Assembly (NCBI GenBank): GCA_002914845.1
Contig: JXTC01000139.1
Location: 678,760 to 742,759, forward strand
Source: Trema orientale
Taxonomy: Eukaryota; Streptophyta; Magnoliopsida; Rosales; Cannabaceae
Direction of reading: 5' to 3'
Length of the DNA stretch: 64,000 bases
Shown: positions 45,389 to 55,932 of the stretch, piece by piece
How positions within the stretch are numbered: position 1 is the first letter of the stretch
Layout: each line of letters opens with the position of its first letter
The notes under the pieces: model-generated
Told to the model about the DNA's origin: nothing
The model's input: only the letters and a program-made list of their open reading frames with translations
The model's database searches: none
Made by a program: the position numbers and the translations under genes

Positions 45389-48300
45389 ATGATTCTCATA
45401 TCACATTCTTGGGCATATGTTTTGTTGGAAACTGGTGCTTCGCATTCCTTTATATCTCTGCTGTTTGCTAAATTATTGGGATTGGAATGTTCTGTGTTGG
45501 ATTCTATTTTGACTTTGGGTACACTAATGGGTGGAGTAGCTGAAGTCTCTACTATATGTCGTGATTGCCTTATTTTGATTGACGGTAGAGAACTGTTAGC
45601 TGATTTGATTGTGTTACCTATGCAACAATTTGATGTGATTCTCAGTATGGATTAGTTATCCAAATATCGAGCTAACATTGACTGTTACAAAAAGAAAGTT
45701 ACTCTTTTGCTTGAAGATGGATGCCCTATTGTTTATCAAGTACGATTGAATCCTTTGAAACCTAGTCCGATTCTGAAAGCATGCATGGGTGGAAGAAAGA
45801 AACTTGAATGTTACGGGAATTTGTATGCCATTAGTGGTAACAAGAGAACTGATGATCAACACCCCTGGATTTCAGTGGTTAGCAAGTTTCCAGATGTATT
45901 TCCGGAGGATTTACCGGGGCTACCACCTGATAGAGAGATCGAGTTCTGTATTGATTTGATTCCCGGAGCCCAGCCAGTTTCTATTCCAGCCTATCGCATG
46001 GCTCTAGTAGAAATGACAGAGTTGAGAAGTCAGCTGGATGATCTTTTGTCAAAGAGATTCATCAGGAATAGTACTTCTCCATGGGGTGCTCCTGTGCTAT
46101 TTGCCAAGAAAGCTGATAGTATGCTCAGACTTTGTGTTGACTACAGATGACTGAATCAGCTTACTGTGAAGAATAAGTACCCTCTGCCGAGGATTGATGA
46201 GTTATTCGATCAACTAGATGGATCTAAATTCTTTTCCAAAATTGATCTTAGATTGGGTTATCACCAGTTAAAAATCCGAGAGGAAGACATACCGAAAACC
46301 GTGTTCAGGACTCGTTATGGTCATTTTGAGTTCTTGGCTATGCCATTTGGTTGGACTAATGCTCCTGTAGCATTCATGGATCCCATGAATAGAATTTTCA
46401 GACCTTATCTTGATCGGTTTGTGGTTGTTTTTATCGATGACATCTTAATATATTCCAAGACTCGAGAAGAGCATGCTGAACATTTGAGGATTGTACTTCA
46501 AATTTTAAGAGATCATCAATTATATGCCAAGAGATCCAAATGTGACTTTAGGATGACAGAAGTGAAATTCTTAGGGCATGTAATTTCTCAAGAAGGTATT
46601 TCAGTCGATCCTGCTAAAATAGAATCTGTTCTAAAGTGGGAAAGACCGAAGAATGTAACTGAAATAAGAAGTTTCCTTGGTTTAACTGGCTACTATCGCC
46701 GTTTTGTGGAGAATTTCTCGAGAATAGCCTTACCCTTAACGAAGTTAACCAGGAAAGATGTCAAGTTCACATGGAATGACGATTGTGAAGAAGCTTTCAA
46801 GGAACTGAAGAAGAGATTGACCACTGCACCCGTTCTTACTGTTCCCAATAGTAATGAACCATATGTTGTATACACTGATGCTTCCAGTTCTGGATTGGGA
46901 TGTGTCTTAATGCAGAATGGCAAGGTAGTGGTATATGCTTCTCGACAATTGAAGCCGCATGAGGAATTATCCTACTCATGACCTGGAACTTGCAGCAGTG
47001 ATTTTCGCCCTCAAGATCTGGAGATGTTACCTGTATGGTGTGAAGTTTCATGTATTCTCTGATCACAAGAGTTTGAAATATCTTCACTCAGTGTGATTTA
47101 AACTTGAGACAGCGTAGATGGGTTGAGTACATGGAAGATTATGATTTCGAATTGCAATACCATCCTGGCAAGGCCAATGTTGTAGCTGATACTTTGAGTA
47201 GAAAAACTCACGGTATGTTAGCTGCACTCGTTTTTCAGGATTGGAAGAACTCAGTGGCAATGGGTGAATATGATTTGCATTATTTCGAGACTGATACAAG
47301 TGCTTATCTTAGCAATGTAGTTGCCACACCAGCACTTCTCCAGATTGTACAGCAAAGTCAATGGCAAGATTAAGAGTTAAGAGCAATCTGGAATCAACTC
47401 GAGAATGGTGAACAACTGGAAGGTTGGAGTACAAAGAGAGAAGGATTTGTGCTCTTTAGTGGAAAATTAGTTGTAGCTAATGATCCTCACCTTAGAAAGA
47501 CTATTCTCACTGAAGCTCATAAGTCTAAGTTTACAGTACATCCTAGTAGCACGAAGATGTACCATGATTTGAAAAGACAGTATTGTTGGAAAGGTATGAA
47601 GCGTGATGTAGCTACTTTTGTGGCTAAGTGCATGACTTGTCACCAAGTTAAAGCTGAACACCAGAGACCAGCTAGACTGCTACAGCCTTTACCCATACCA
47701 GAGTGGAAATGTGATAAGATCACAATGGACTTTGTGATAGATTTACCAACAACTCGGAGAAAGAATGACGCAGTTTGGGTGATTGTTGATCGTATGACGA
47801 AGGCTACTCATTTCATACCGATCAAGTTTGATTTTTCACTCAACAAGCTTAGTCGTCTCTACATTGATAATATTGTTCGATTGCATAGAGTACCATCAAG
47901 TATAGTTTCTGATAGAGACCTAAGATTTACATCTAAGTTCTGGAAAGCTTTGCAGAAAGCTTTGCGAACAGAACTGAATCTCACTACTGCTCATCATCCT
48001 CAGACAGATTGCCAATTTAAGAGGACTATTCAGACCCTAGAGGACGTGCTTCGCTCTTGTATACTGGATTTTTGTGGAAGCTGGGATAATCACCTGTCAT
48101 TGGTGGAGTTTGCTTACAATAATAGCTACCAAGCCAGTCTTGGCATGGCTCCATATGAGGTATTATATGGGACACCATGTAGATCACTCTTGTGTTAGGT
48201 TGATGCAGAGGAGCGTGTTACTCTTGGGCCAGAATTGATACAAGAGACTATTGAGAAAATTTCCAAGATTCGGGAAAGACTCAAGGTTATGCAAAGTCGT

Positions 48301-48786
48301 TAGAAGAGCTATGCAGACCCCAAAAGACGTGAAGTTGAGTTCGAAGTTGGTGATCAAGTATTCTTGAAAGTTACACCAAGACGTGGGATCACTAGATTTG
48401 GGCTTAAAGGCAAATTGGCTCCAAGGTATATTGGACCGTTTGAGATAACTGCTAGATTTGGGCCTGTAGCGTATCGCCTGGATTTACCACCGTATTTGGG
48501 CCGAGTGCACAATGTTTTTCATGTCTCAATGCTCAAAAAGTATGTGCCTGACCCATCGCATGTCATTCAGTATGTGGAAGTACCATTACAAGAGGACATA
48601 ACATACGAGGAACAACCTGTTCGGATAATTGGAAGGGAGCTCAAAGTACTTCGAAACAGAGAGATACCGCTTGTCAAAGTTCATTGGCAACACCATATGA
48701 AAGACGAAGCCACTTGGGAGCTATAAACAGAAATATACGAAAAATATCCTCATTTGTTTAACTTTCAACTTGAAGTTGTACTTTGA
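45389..48786 (+). pseudogene. pol of gypsy E: protease, RT, RNase H, integrase, chromodomain
   Basis: Protease reads LLETGASHSF (near 45428), where the catalytic D of D-T/S-G is E. RT has LPPDREIEF (45925), [25 protein letters not shown] and [10 protein letters not shown] (46429), so its active-site aspartates are kept. RNase H has [10 protein letters not shown] and THDLELAA. Integrase has an HHCC finger (47518-47650), ITMDFVIDLP, VSDRDLRF and EFAYNNSYQ. The tail has PRYIGPFEI and LVKVHWQHH--DEATWE. Stops are at 45653 (TAG), 46148 (TGA), 47371 (TAA), 48196 (TAG), 48301 (TAG) and 48724 (TAA), with frameshifts near 46968 and 47090. Normal length for a Tekay-type pol, but not functional. Confidence 0.92.
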
Positions 48787-48826
48787 ACCCTTGTATTGTA
48801 TTTGAATTTCGGGACGAAATTCTTTT

Positions 48827-48839
48827 AAGGGGGAGAGGA
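48827..48839 (+). other. Polypurine tract of gypsy E
   Basis: AAGGGGGAGAGGA lies directly before the 3' LTR. The preceding TTTCGGGACGAAATTC is the conserved chromovirus motif near the end of the internal region, and its counterpart is seen next to the G LTR. Confidence 0.9.
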
Positions 48840-50024
48840 TGTAAAATCCTAAAATAAATAAGGGTATAAAAGTAATTTTGAGTTCAATGGCAATCTTGTA
48901 ATTACCCATTTTCGGATTAAAAAATTCAAAATATCTGAAATATAAAATTCAGATCTGCAGTTTCAGAAATTGCTATTTAATCCCCAAATTCTTTTCATCT
49001 TCTTACCCAAAGTCCCCCTTCTCTCTCTAAAATTTCTCCCAAAAACAACCCACTGCCGAAGCATGCCAACGCTCCACCGACCACCGCCGCGAACCGCCGC
49101 CGCTCGGCGGACAAAAGGCCGCCCGAAGTTTCCGTTAACGAATCGGATTTTTGCCTGTAGAATCGCCATCCGAAGTCCAATCAACCCGATTCTGGCGCCA
49201 TTCGATTCGTCTCGACTCCAGCTTTCATTTCCGACCACTCTCGTCATCTAACTCGGCTCTGATGAGAAGTTGGTTACTGTAGAATTTTATTATTATTTTA
49301 ATGCAGTGGCATTTTCGTAATTATTTGAAATCTAGCTTATTTTTCCGAGAAAATTATGCCACGTGATAGAGGAGGTTGAAACAAGAAAACTTTTAGATTT
49401 GAAGTGTAAAAATAGAAACCGGAAGAGCATTAATTTTAAAAACGAAAAAATGTGATATTTTTCTAATTATTTTCTAAAAGTGATATTTTTGTTATTTTTG
49501 GATTTTTGAGCCCATTTGATGCTCTGGACCTCGAAACTGAGTTCTGACTTCGAATTTGGACTCAGTGAGGTCGAGACATGAAGTTTGATATAAAATATCA
49601 CTATTTTTGGAAATAGCACGAAAATCGAGAAAAAGCTCGTGAATTGCACCGTTTTGCGTGCCACAGGCCGGTCCCGCATCCGAACCCGTTTTCGACAAAC
49701 TTAGTATCTAACCCTACGTTTTTGGGTGTTCTGAATTCCATGGTGACCTCTGTTTTTTAGTCTAAGACTCTGTTTGAAAAGTCAACTTTTCAAGTCAACT
49801 TAATGGGATCCGAAAACGACCGTTTGAGCAACTGAGGACTTTTCTAGCATCAATAGCTTGGTATTACTACTACTTCGAGGTAGGGGATTCAATTGTCTTG
49901 TTTTCTGTTATTTTTCATAAAATCTGGAATTTATTGGAAAATGTGAAATTTTGTGATTTTTGTAAATTAAATTGTTTGAATAAATATTTTAGTGAAATAT
50001 GAATTTGTAAAATATTGTAGACTG

Positions 50025-51580
50025 TGTTGGGATATTTGTCCTAAAAAGTAGATTTTTAATTATACCCTTTGAGTATAAACAACTTTCTCTTATATGCAAT
50101 TATGATATTTGCTAGATTAAACTATCTTAACTGAATAGTTTATTTATCTGAAAAAGATTCCATGACTTTGTTTGTGTATAAAGAAACAAACATGATTAAG
50201 TGTTAATTATGGGGAGACTTGTTTCTTTATCTAAGTCTAAATAAATTAGTTCACAATCTGTAAATAAAGATGGAATCCTTTATTTACTATAGGTTGTAGT
50301 GTTTGTCTATCTCAACGGGAATGATGTTGAAGTATGTGACTTCTGATAGAAACACTAATACAACATAAAAAAAAAAGTTTATGTGTATTGAACTGGACCA
50401 GGCAATATAAAGAATTGGAGTGCCGTAACTCAATTCTTATATTACCACAAACTAGCTCTTAGCATATAGATCTTAATCCTTGATATTTGATTGGACTTGC
50501 TTTCATGGGTTGTAGTCTTTTGATTTGTTAAAAGACTAACCTCTATGAAATTAGAGGTGAACTCTGGTATATTGGAGGCCATGGCTTATGAATTGATGGG
50601 GACACCAAATAGTTAAGGACACCATACATTAATGCCACTTTAGGTTCTTTCAAGATTCATGGAATAATTAAATCTAAGATCTTAGTATTCACTTTGTGAA
50701 TTGGTTGATAATTTTGTCTAANTGTCCCCTTTACTAATAATATTTATATAAATACCATAATAAGAGTTATCATGTATTTATCATATTATTGGAGCTTAGA
50801 TTATTTGGATCCATTAGATCCCTTGTCAAACTCAATAAAGCTCATTAATTAGTTGATGGTATTTGTGAAATTAGTTTCATGAAACTGTGTAAAATAATGA
50901 TTCCACACAGAAATTGGTATCTTTATAAATAAGTTACATGAGTTGGACATATTTATAAAAATACATCCAAAGCCCAAATTGGAGAACAAGCCCAATCCTA
51001 GTTGGACTAGGGTTAGTAGTTTTTGGCCTCATATATATAAGATAAATGAGAGAAAAAACTGCACAGTAATTTCTAAGTGTGCTACACGAAAATTAGAGGG
51101 AAGAGAGATAGAGAATTCGGCCACCCTTAGGCTAAGTGAGAGAGAAAAAGTTTCCCACCATCTCACAGTCTCATCTCACGTCCCAGTGTTCTAAAAGATC
51201 AAGAAGGTGTTCTTGATCGTTCTCCGACGAAGGATTTAACTTTGTGCCCACTCACTTAATCAACCAAGAGCAAGAGCGTAGACAAGAAGATCTAGGGTTA
51301 GAGATTTGATCATCATCAACAAGGAGATCAAGAAGGAGCACGCTACAAAAGGTAAACCCTAATCCCATCTCTAGGGTTTATTCATCTAGATTTAATTTAT
51401 GTTATACATAATCCTGTATATGATATATGCTTGTAATATGGTTATGAAAACTGTTTTTATATAAAAAATTTTAAAACCTAAATCCGCTAATTATTCCACT
51501 GCGTTCATGATGTGATCATGTGTTTTTCCATAGTTTGCATGCATGTATGTTTTTGCCCTAAGTGTTAGGCAATTCCAACA
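50025..51580 (+). repeat. Solo LTR 'S' of the C/F copia family
   Basis: This runs from TGTTGGGATATTTGTCC to AATTCCAACA and is flanked by a perfect TSD, GACTG (50020-50024 and 51581-51585). It is collinear with 55933-57741 and carries a TATATATAAG promoter element near 51033. An N at 50722 marks about 240 bp missing relative to the other LTRs. There is no internal region, so it is a solo LTR. Confidence 0.92.
50722..50722. other. Ambiguous base hiding a gap in solo LTR S
   Basis: In the F LTR, about 240 bp separate the words on either side (GTCTAA at 56632-56637 and TGTCCCC at 56880-56886). Here they are joined through a single N. Confidence 0.85.
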
Positions 51581-52679
51581 GACTGCTCTGGATATTTTTA
51601 TAAATGATTTTGTGCAAGTTTTTTACTTGGGATTTGATAAAATCATTGGAATCGTACTTTTGGATTTTTAAGTACAAAAATGGATTTCTATTGAGAAATC
51701 ATAGCACGTCTAGAATATTACTACATGGTTGTTTTTATTACCTCTCGTATTGCACATAGCATAGGATCATACATGAGGTCCATCTTAGGCATCGCGGTAT
51801 TTAGTAGGCGGCCTTTGGCCCGCCCTCGGTGAGAGCCCGTAAACCCACGTGGGGTTTCTGATTACCCCCACTCAGAAGGTATAGGCATTCAGTTGCCCCT
51901 CCGGTTCGGTAGGCATAGACACATGGGTGTCCCTCTGGTTTTCTGGGATTAGGTATCAGACAGAGAGTACTCAGTACATGTAGTGCGAGTTACTCTGGTT
52001 CGTGATGAGAGGATGTGAGCTCATGAGATTGTTTGATTTGTGATATGTGCACTATGGATTATTTATCTTATTATACAGTATGGTTTGAATATTATTACTG
52101 TTGATGATTTCAACTGGCTTTTGGATATTTATATTGTGAAATATTTTCGGAATAACTAACCATGCAGGGAATTTATAAACGAATGTTTTCCTAAAAAGGG
52201 TAATTAGGTATCCTACTGGGCATTTCATGCTCACCCCCTCCCCCTATTCTCCCTCTCAGGTAGTGCTCAGGGAAACGCCGGAAACTTAGGAGCAAATCAG
52301 TGAGAAGCAATATTCCTATTCACTAGTTAGTAAGTGTGTAAGACATACTAATTATCAACTTGGCTTGTAACAAATACTTAAGGGCCCGTTTCACGGACTC
52401 GGTCTGTATAATTAAGTGTGCTAGAATGTGACACTATGGATGATGATACTTGGTTTGTTTTTAATAAATTTCATTAACAATCTATGTCTAATGGTGATCA
52501 CAAAACTGTGGGTTTCTCATTTTAAATTAATTTCATGAATTATAGCAAAAATTGTCGTTTTTGAACTACAGTCGTTTTTCTGAAAAATTGCTGTTTTTAA
52601 AAAATTTTCTAAAATAAATTATGAATTTCCTTTTGTGAAATTCTATTTCTGCCACAGGCCCGGTATTTGGGTCGTGACA

Positions 52680-53117
52680 ATTTGTGCTTATAATTATTTA
52701 TAAAACTTTTATACAAAATATTTTTCTAACTGTTTACTTATTTTTATAAACGCATTTGGAATTTAATTTGATTAAATTCTATTACTAAGAATCTTTAAAA
52801 TTATTGGTTAAATAATTTAGCGGTTAAAGTTTCTTAGTTACATTTTTCAAAACTAACATTTTATACAGGACTTGGTTTAAATACTATTTTCAATTATTTA
52901 TCTTTGGTTGAAAGATTGCTGACCAAATAATTGAATTTTCTTCTGGAAGAGTTTTGCTTGAATGATTAACAATCCACAGACCTTTTTATTTGATCATTTT
53001 GTCCTGTATACTTTTATTATCTACTTTTATATATACATGAGATGTATAATATAGTGTTAGCACTTTGACTTTAGACAATAATTATTCGATCATAGCACCA
53101 TGTCTAGGATAGTATGT
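52680..53117 (+). repeat. AT-rich internal tract of element F, part 2
   Basis: This resumes F after gypsy E. TGTGCTTATAATTATTTATAAAAC onward is the reverse complement of 9190-9610 in element C and extends to GTCTAGGATAGTATG, the point where C is deleted. Confidence 0.85.
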
Positions 53118-54259
53118 CATAATGTCTTAATTAGCTCATTCTCTTTAAATTGCATAATTAGATATATATAATTGATTTTGTGGTTACTAAGTAAGTTTGA
53201 TAACTGGGTAAAATCAGGATCTCTAAATTTTAAAAGATTGAGTGAGAGCGGGTATGAGATATCCATGGTCTCCATCATTGGTTCAATAGTTCTAAAGATG
53301 TGCCTCACCTCAGAATTTTGCTGAGCTCCCGTAGGAAGGTTTTCATCTGGGTATCACTGGTATTGAATCTCTTAGGATAAATTTATGAGTGGACTTTACG
53401 TACTGATCTTCCCTAGGAGACTGTATTATTTAAGAAAGCTTGTAAATTAAAATGATAGTTACACACTCGACATAGGATGCTATTAGCCTCCCGTAAGAGC
53501 TATGTTAGTAATTTTATGGACCGATAAGCAGGGTAATTAGCAAACTGAAATATGAGATATTTGTCTTTTTGTCTAAAGTAAATTGTTTACATTTAACTTG
53601 TAGATTCATATGATTACCCGTAGGTAACTTATGATCTATGATAGGTTAAAATACCTTGAATATTTGTGACAATATTAAGGATTCTTACACATGCATTTTA
53701 TCTTGATAGATTTAATGTTAGGTATTCTAAATTCTTTTATATTCAGATAAATTAGCAAACTTAGTTGAGTACTAAGAGGATCATAATTTACATACTTGTC
53801 CATAGTTTATCTTTAGTTTCCAAATGACCAATAACAGCATAACACATAATTTTCTTACTTGATTATATGTTATAACATTTATGTTTCTTATTTTACTCTA
53901 TGTGTACTACAATATCTTGCACAAATTGTCTGCTGATTTTAAATGAGTTATTTTGATTTGAAAATCACAAAAGTTGGTGATTTTGTCAAAGTTCATTCCT
54001 GATAATTAATACCCTTGTTGAGGTATTTATTATCTTACTTAAGATAATAAACACCCTTGTTGAGGCGTTCATTATTTTACTGCAAAAAATTCAATCGAAA
54101 TAAAGATGTTTGTATTTGATTATTTTTCCCTATATGTTTAATTGAGAATTAAACTTACAGAATTTAATTATGAATTAAATTCATTAAATTCGATTATGAA
54201 TTGGATTTATTATATGACTTTTGTCTAATTGGGAATTTTATCACTCACTTTTTCATAAG
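53118..54259 (+). other. Leader upstream of the F ORF, absent from C
   Basis: About 1.1 kb of AT-rich DNA has no supported coding region and no gag or zinc-knuckle motif in any frame I could read. The words AATACCCTTGTTGAGG and ACACCCTTGTTGAGG recur at 54008 and 54050 (a 43-bp near-duplicate). Confidence 0.5.
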
Positions 54260-55813
54260 ATGGATAAGGTTTCCAGAAAGAGGAAAGAGACAAGAGAATA
54301 CAGTACAAGGAGTAGAACGAGGACATTTATGGAGACATCTTAGCGTTCAAAGAATTTGAATAATAATCAACATGAGGATACCTCTACTGAAAAGAGGTTA
54401 GGATCTTCTTCGGTAGTTAGATCATCTAGAAGGCCAAGAAAATCACTCTCTGCTGAGGATGTACGAGATCTCTGGCTAGTGGACTCAGGATCTAGTGTCA
54501 ATATATGCAACAACAAGAAATGGTTCATTGAGCCAAGTCAATTAGTCGATGCTAGTCGTTGTGTGGAAGTCATTGATAATCGAAGAGTTCGAATTAAAGG
54601 CATGGGTGATGCCTACTTGAAGATCAATGATAGCTCTATGATTGTGAAAGATTGTTACTACGCACCAGAGTTTAGTATGAATGCTCTTTCAGTATCGAAG
54701 ATGTACAAGGAAGGCTACTACTTCGTGTTTGACAAGAAGTTGCATGTCTTCTATAACAAACTGCTATACTGTGTGGGAGAAATGAAAAATGGACTTTATG
54801 CCCTAACCCTAAAGCCACAAAGTACACCATCTTCAATTATGAGCATTATTACACTCCAAGAGATGGTGAAAGACATTAGGAAGGAGCGTAACACCATCGA
54901 TTGGCACAAGCGACTCGGACACATGCTATGCTCAGAAATTCGTAGACTTATAGAGTTGGGTCACTTACATAAAGTTGATATCAGCAGTGACATAGACTGT
55001 GAGGATTGCAAGAAGCCTGTAGAGTACAAGTGTCATCTTGCCACTCGTTATGAGAAAGCTGAGGCATGTTTAGAGTGCGTACATGAGTATATCAATGAAC
55101 CTATGGAGGTAGTTTCCTACAACGAGCATACTATGTCTATCACTTTTATTGATGAATATTCGGACTTCGGCCAAATGTATTTTCTCAAGAAATATGATGA
55201 AGTCCCAGATGCTTTCCACGAGTTCGATAGAAAAGTGCGGATGCAACGCGATACCAGGGTCAAAAAGTTCAAGATTAAAGCTGAACATGGAGATATAGAT
55301 TCTCTATGAGACCTGCTGAGGCCAACACTAGCTAATCTTGCTATTCCTTATGAGTATGCGACTATCTATGAGTATAGTCGTATAGGAACTACTGAGAGAT
55401 ACAACATCAGACTCAAGCATACCATAGAGCTAATGTACGAGGAGTCGCTGTTGTCCAAAAGATACTGGGATTATGCTTTGAAGACAGCTTCGTACATCCT
55501 CAACTTTACTCCATCAGATAGAGTTGCTTCGACACCTTTTCAGATATGGATGGGCTATATAGAGAGCTTAGAGCATCTAAAGGTATGGGGTTGCAAAGTA
55601 TATCCGTGCAAGAAAGTAGGAGAAGAAGTTGACAGGAATTCAGAAAAGTGTTTTCTGCTTGGCTATCCAAAGGAAGAAAAGGGCTATATTCTCTATAGAC
55701 AATCTACCAATACTACCTTCATCTGCAGAAGTGAAGACTTTTTAGAGGATGAGAGAAAAATTCGTCAAGAAGATGATGAAGAGAGAGCTTATGATCTTCA
55801 TTGTTTTTCTTAG
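54260..55813 (+). pseudogene. Copia protease / GAG-pre-integrase / integrase-like ORF of F
   Basis: One frame of 518 codons starts at ATG 54260 (MDKVSRKRKETREY, a basic N-terminus) and is broken by TAG at 54341 and TGA at 55307. Domains are an aspartic protease LWLVDSGSSVNI (catalytic Asp about residue 75), GAG-pre-integrase IDWHKRLGHM (about 213) with a Cys pair CEDCKK (247), then an integrase-like core EPMEVVSY (about 277), FIDEYSDFG and KIKAEHGDID. The C-terminal region is WDYALKTASYILN, LKVWGCKVYPCKK, KCFLLGYPKEEKGY and CFS-stop. The integrase HTD and SDRGGE aspartates are replaced (Tyr and Glu). The stop is followed within about 105 bp by the polypurine tract, so no RT or RNase H exists. 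No gag precedes it. Confidence 0.88.
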
Positions 55814-55918
55814 TATTTAAGTTGTTAGTTGAATACTTAATTTTTGCTTTTATTAATTTCGGTCATTTAGAACATTTTTTGGGCTTTTAGTATGTCATTT
55901 TGAGTAACTGCTTTTTTG

Positions 55919-55932
55919 GACAAGTGGGAGAT
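55919..55932 (+). other. Polypurine tract of element F
   Basis: GACAAGTGGGAGAT lies immediately before the TGTTGGGATA start of the 3' LTR, identical in kind to that of element C. Confidence 0.9.

Larger units (their letters stand above)
41680..52679 (+). mobile_element. Gypsy chromovirus 'E', full length, inactivated
   Basis: Layout: 5' LTR 41680-44019, PBS, gag-pol 44186-48786, polypurine tract, 3' LTR 48840-52679 (interrupted by solo LTR S). TSDs are ACTTG (41675-41679) and ATTTG (52680-52684). It lies inside the AT-rich tract of F. The domain order is gag, CCHC, protease, RT, RNase H, integrase, chromodomain-like tail, placing it in the Tekay/Del chromoviruses. It carries nine premature stops and two frameshifts. 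Confidence 0.92.
48840..52679 (+). repeat. 3' LTR of gypsy E, interrupted by solo LTR S
   Basis: The LTR begins TGTAAAATCC and ends GGTCGTGACA. Without S and one TSD copy it is about 2279 bp, against 2340 bp for the 5' LTR. The two differ by scattered substitutions and short indels (for example a roughly 45-bp shorter segment near 49080). S is inserted at the position equivalent to 42925 of the 5' LTR, where the empty site reads GTAGATTGCTCTGG. Confidence 0.9.
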
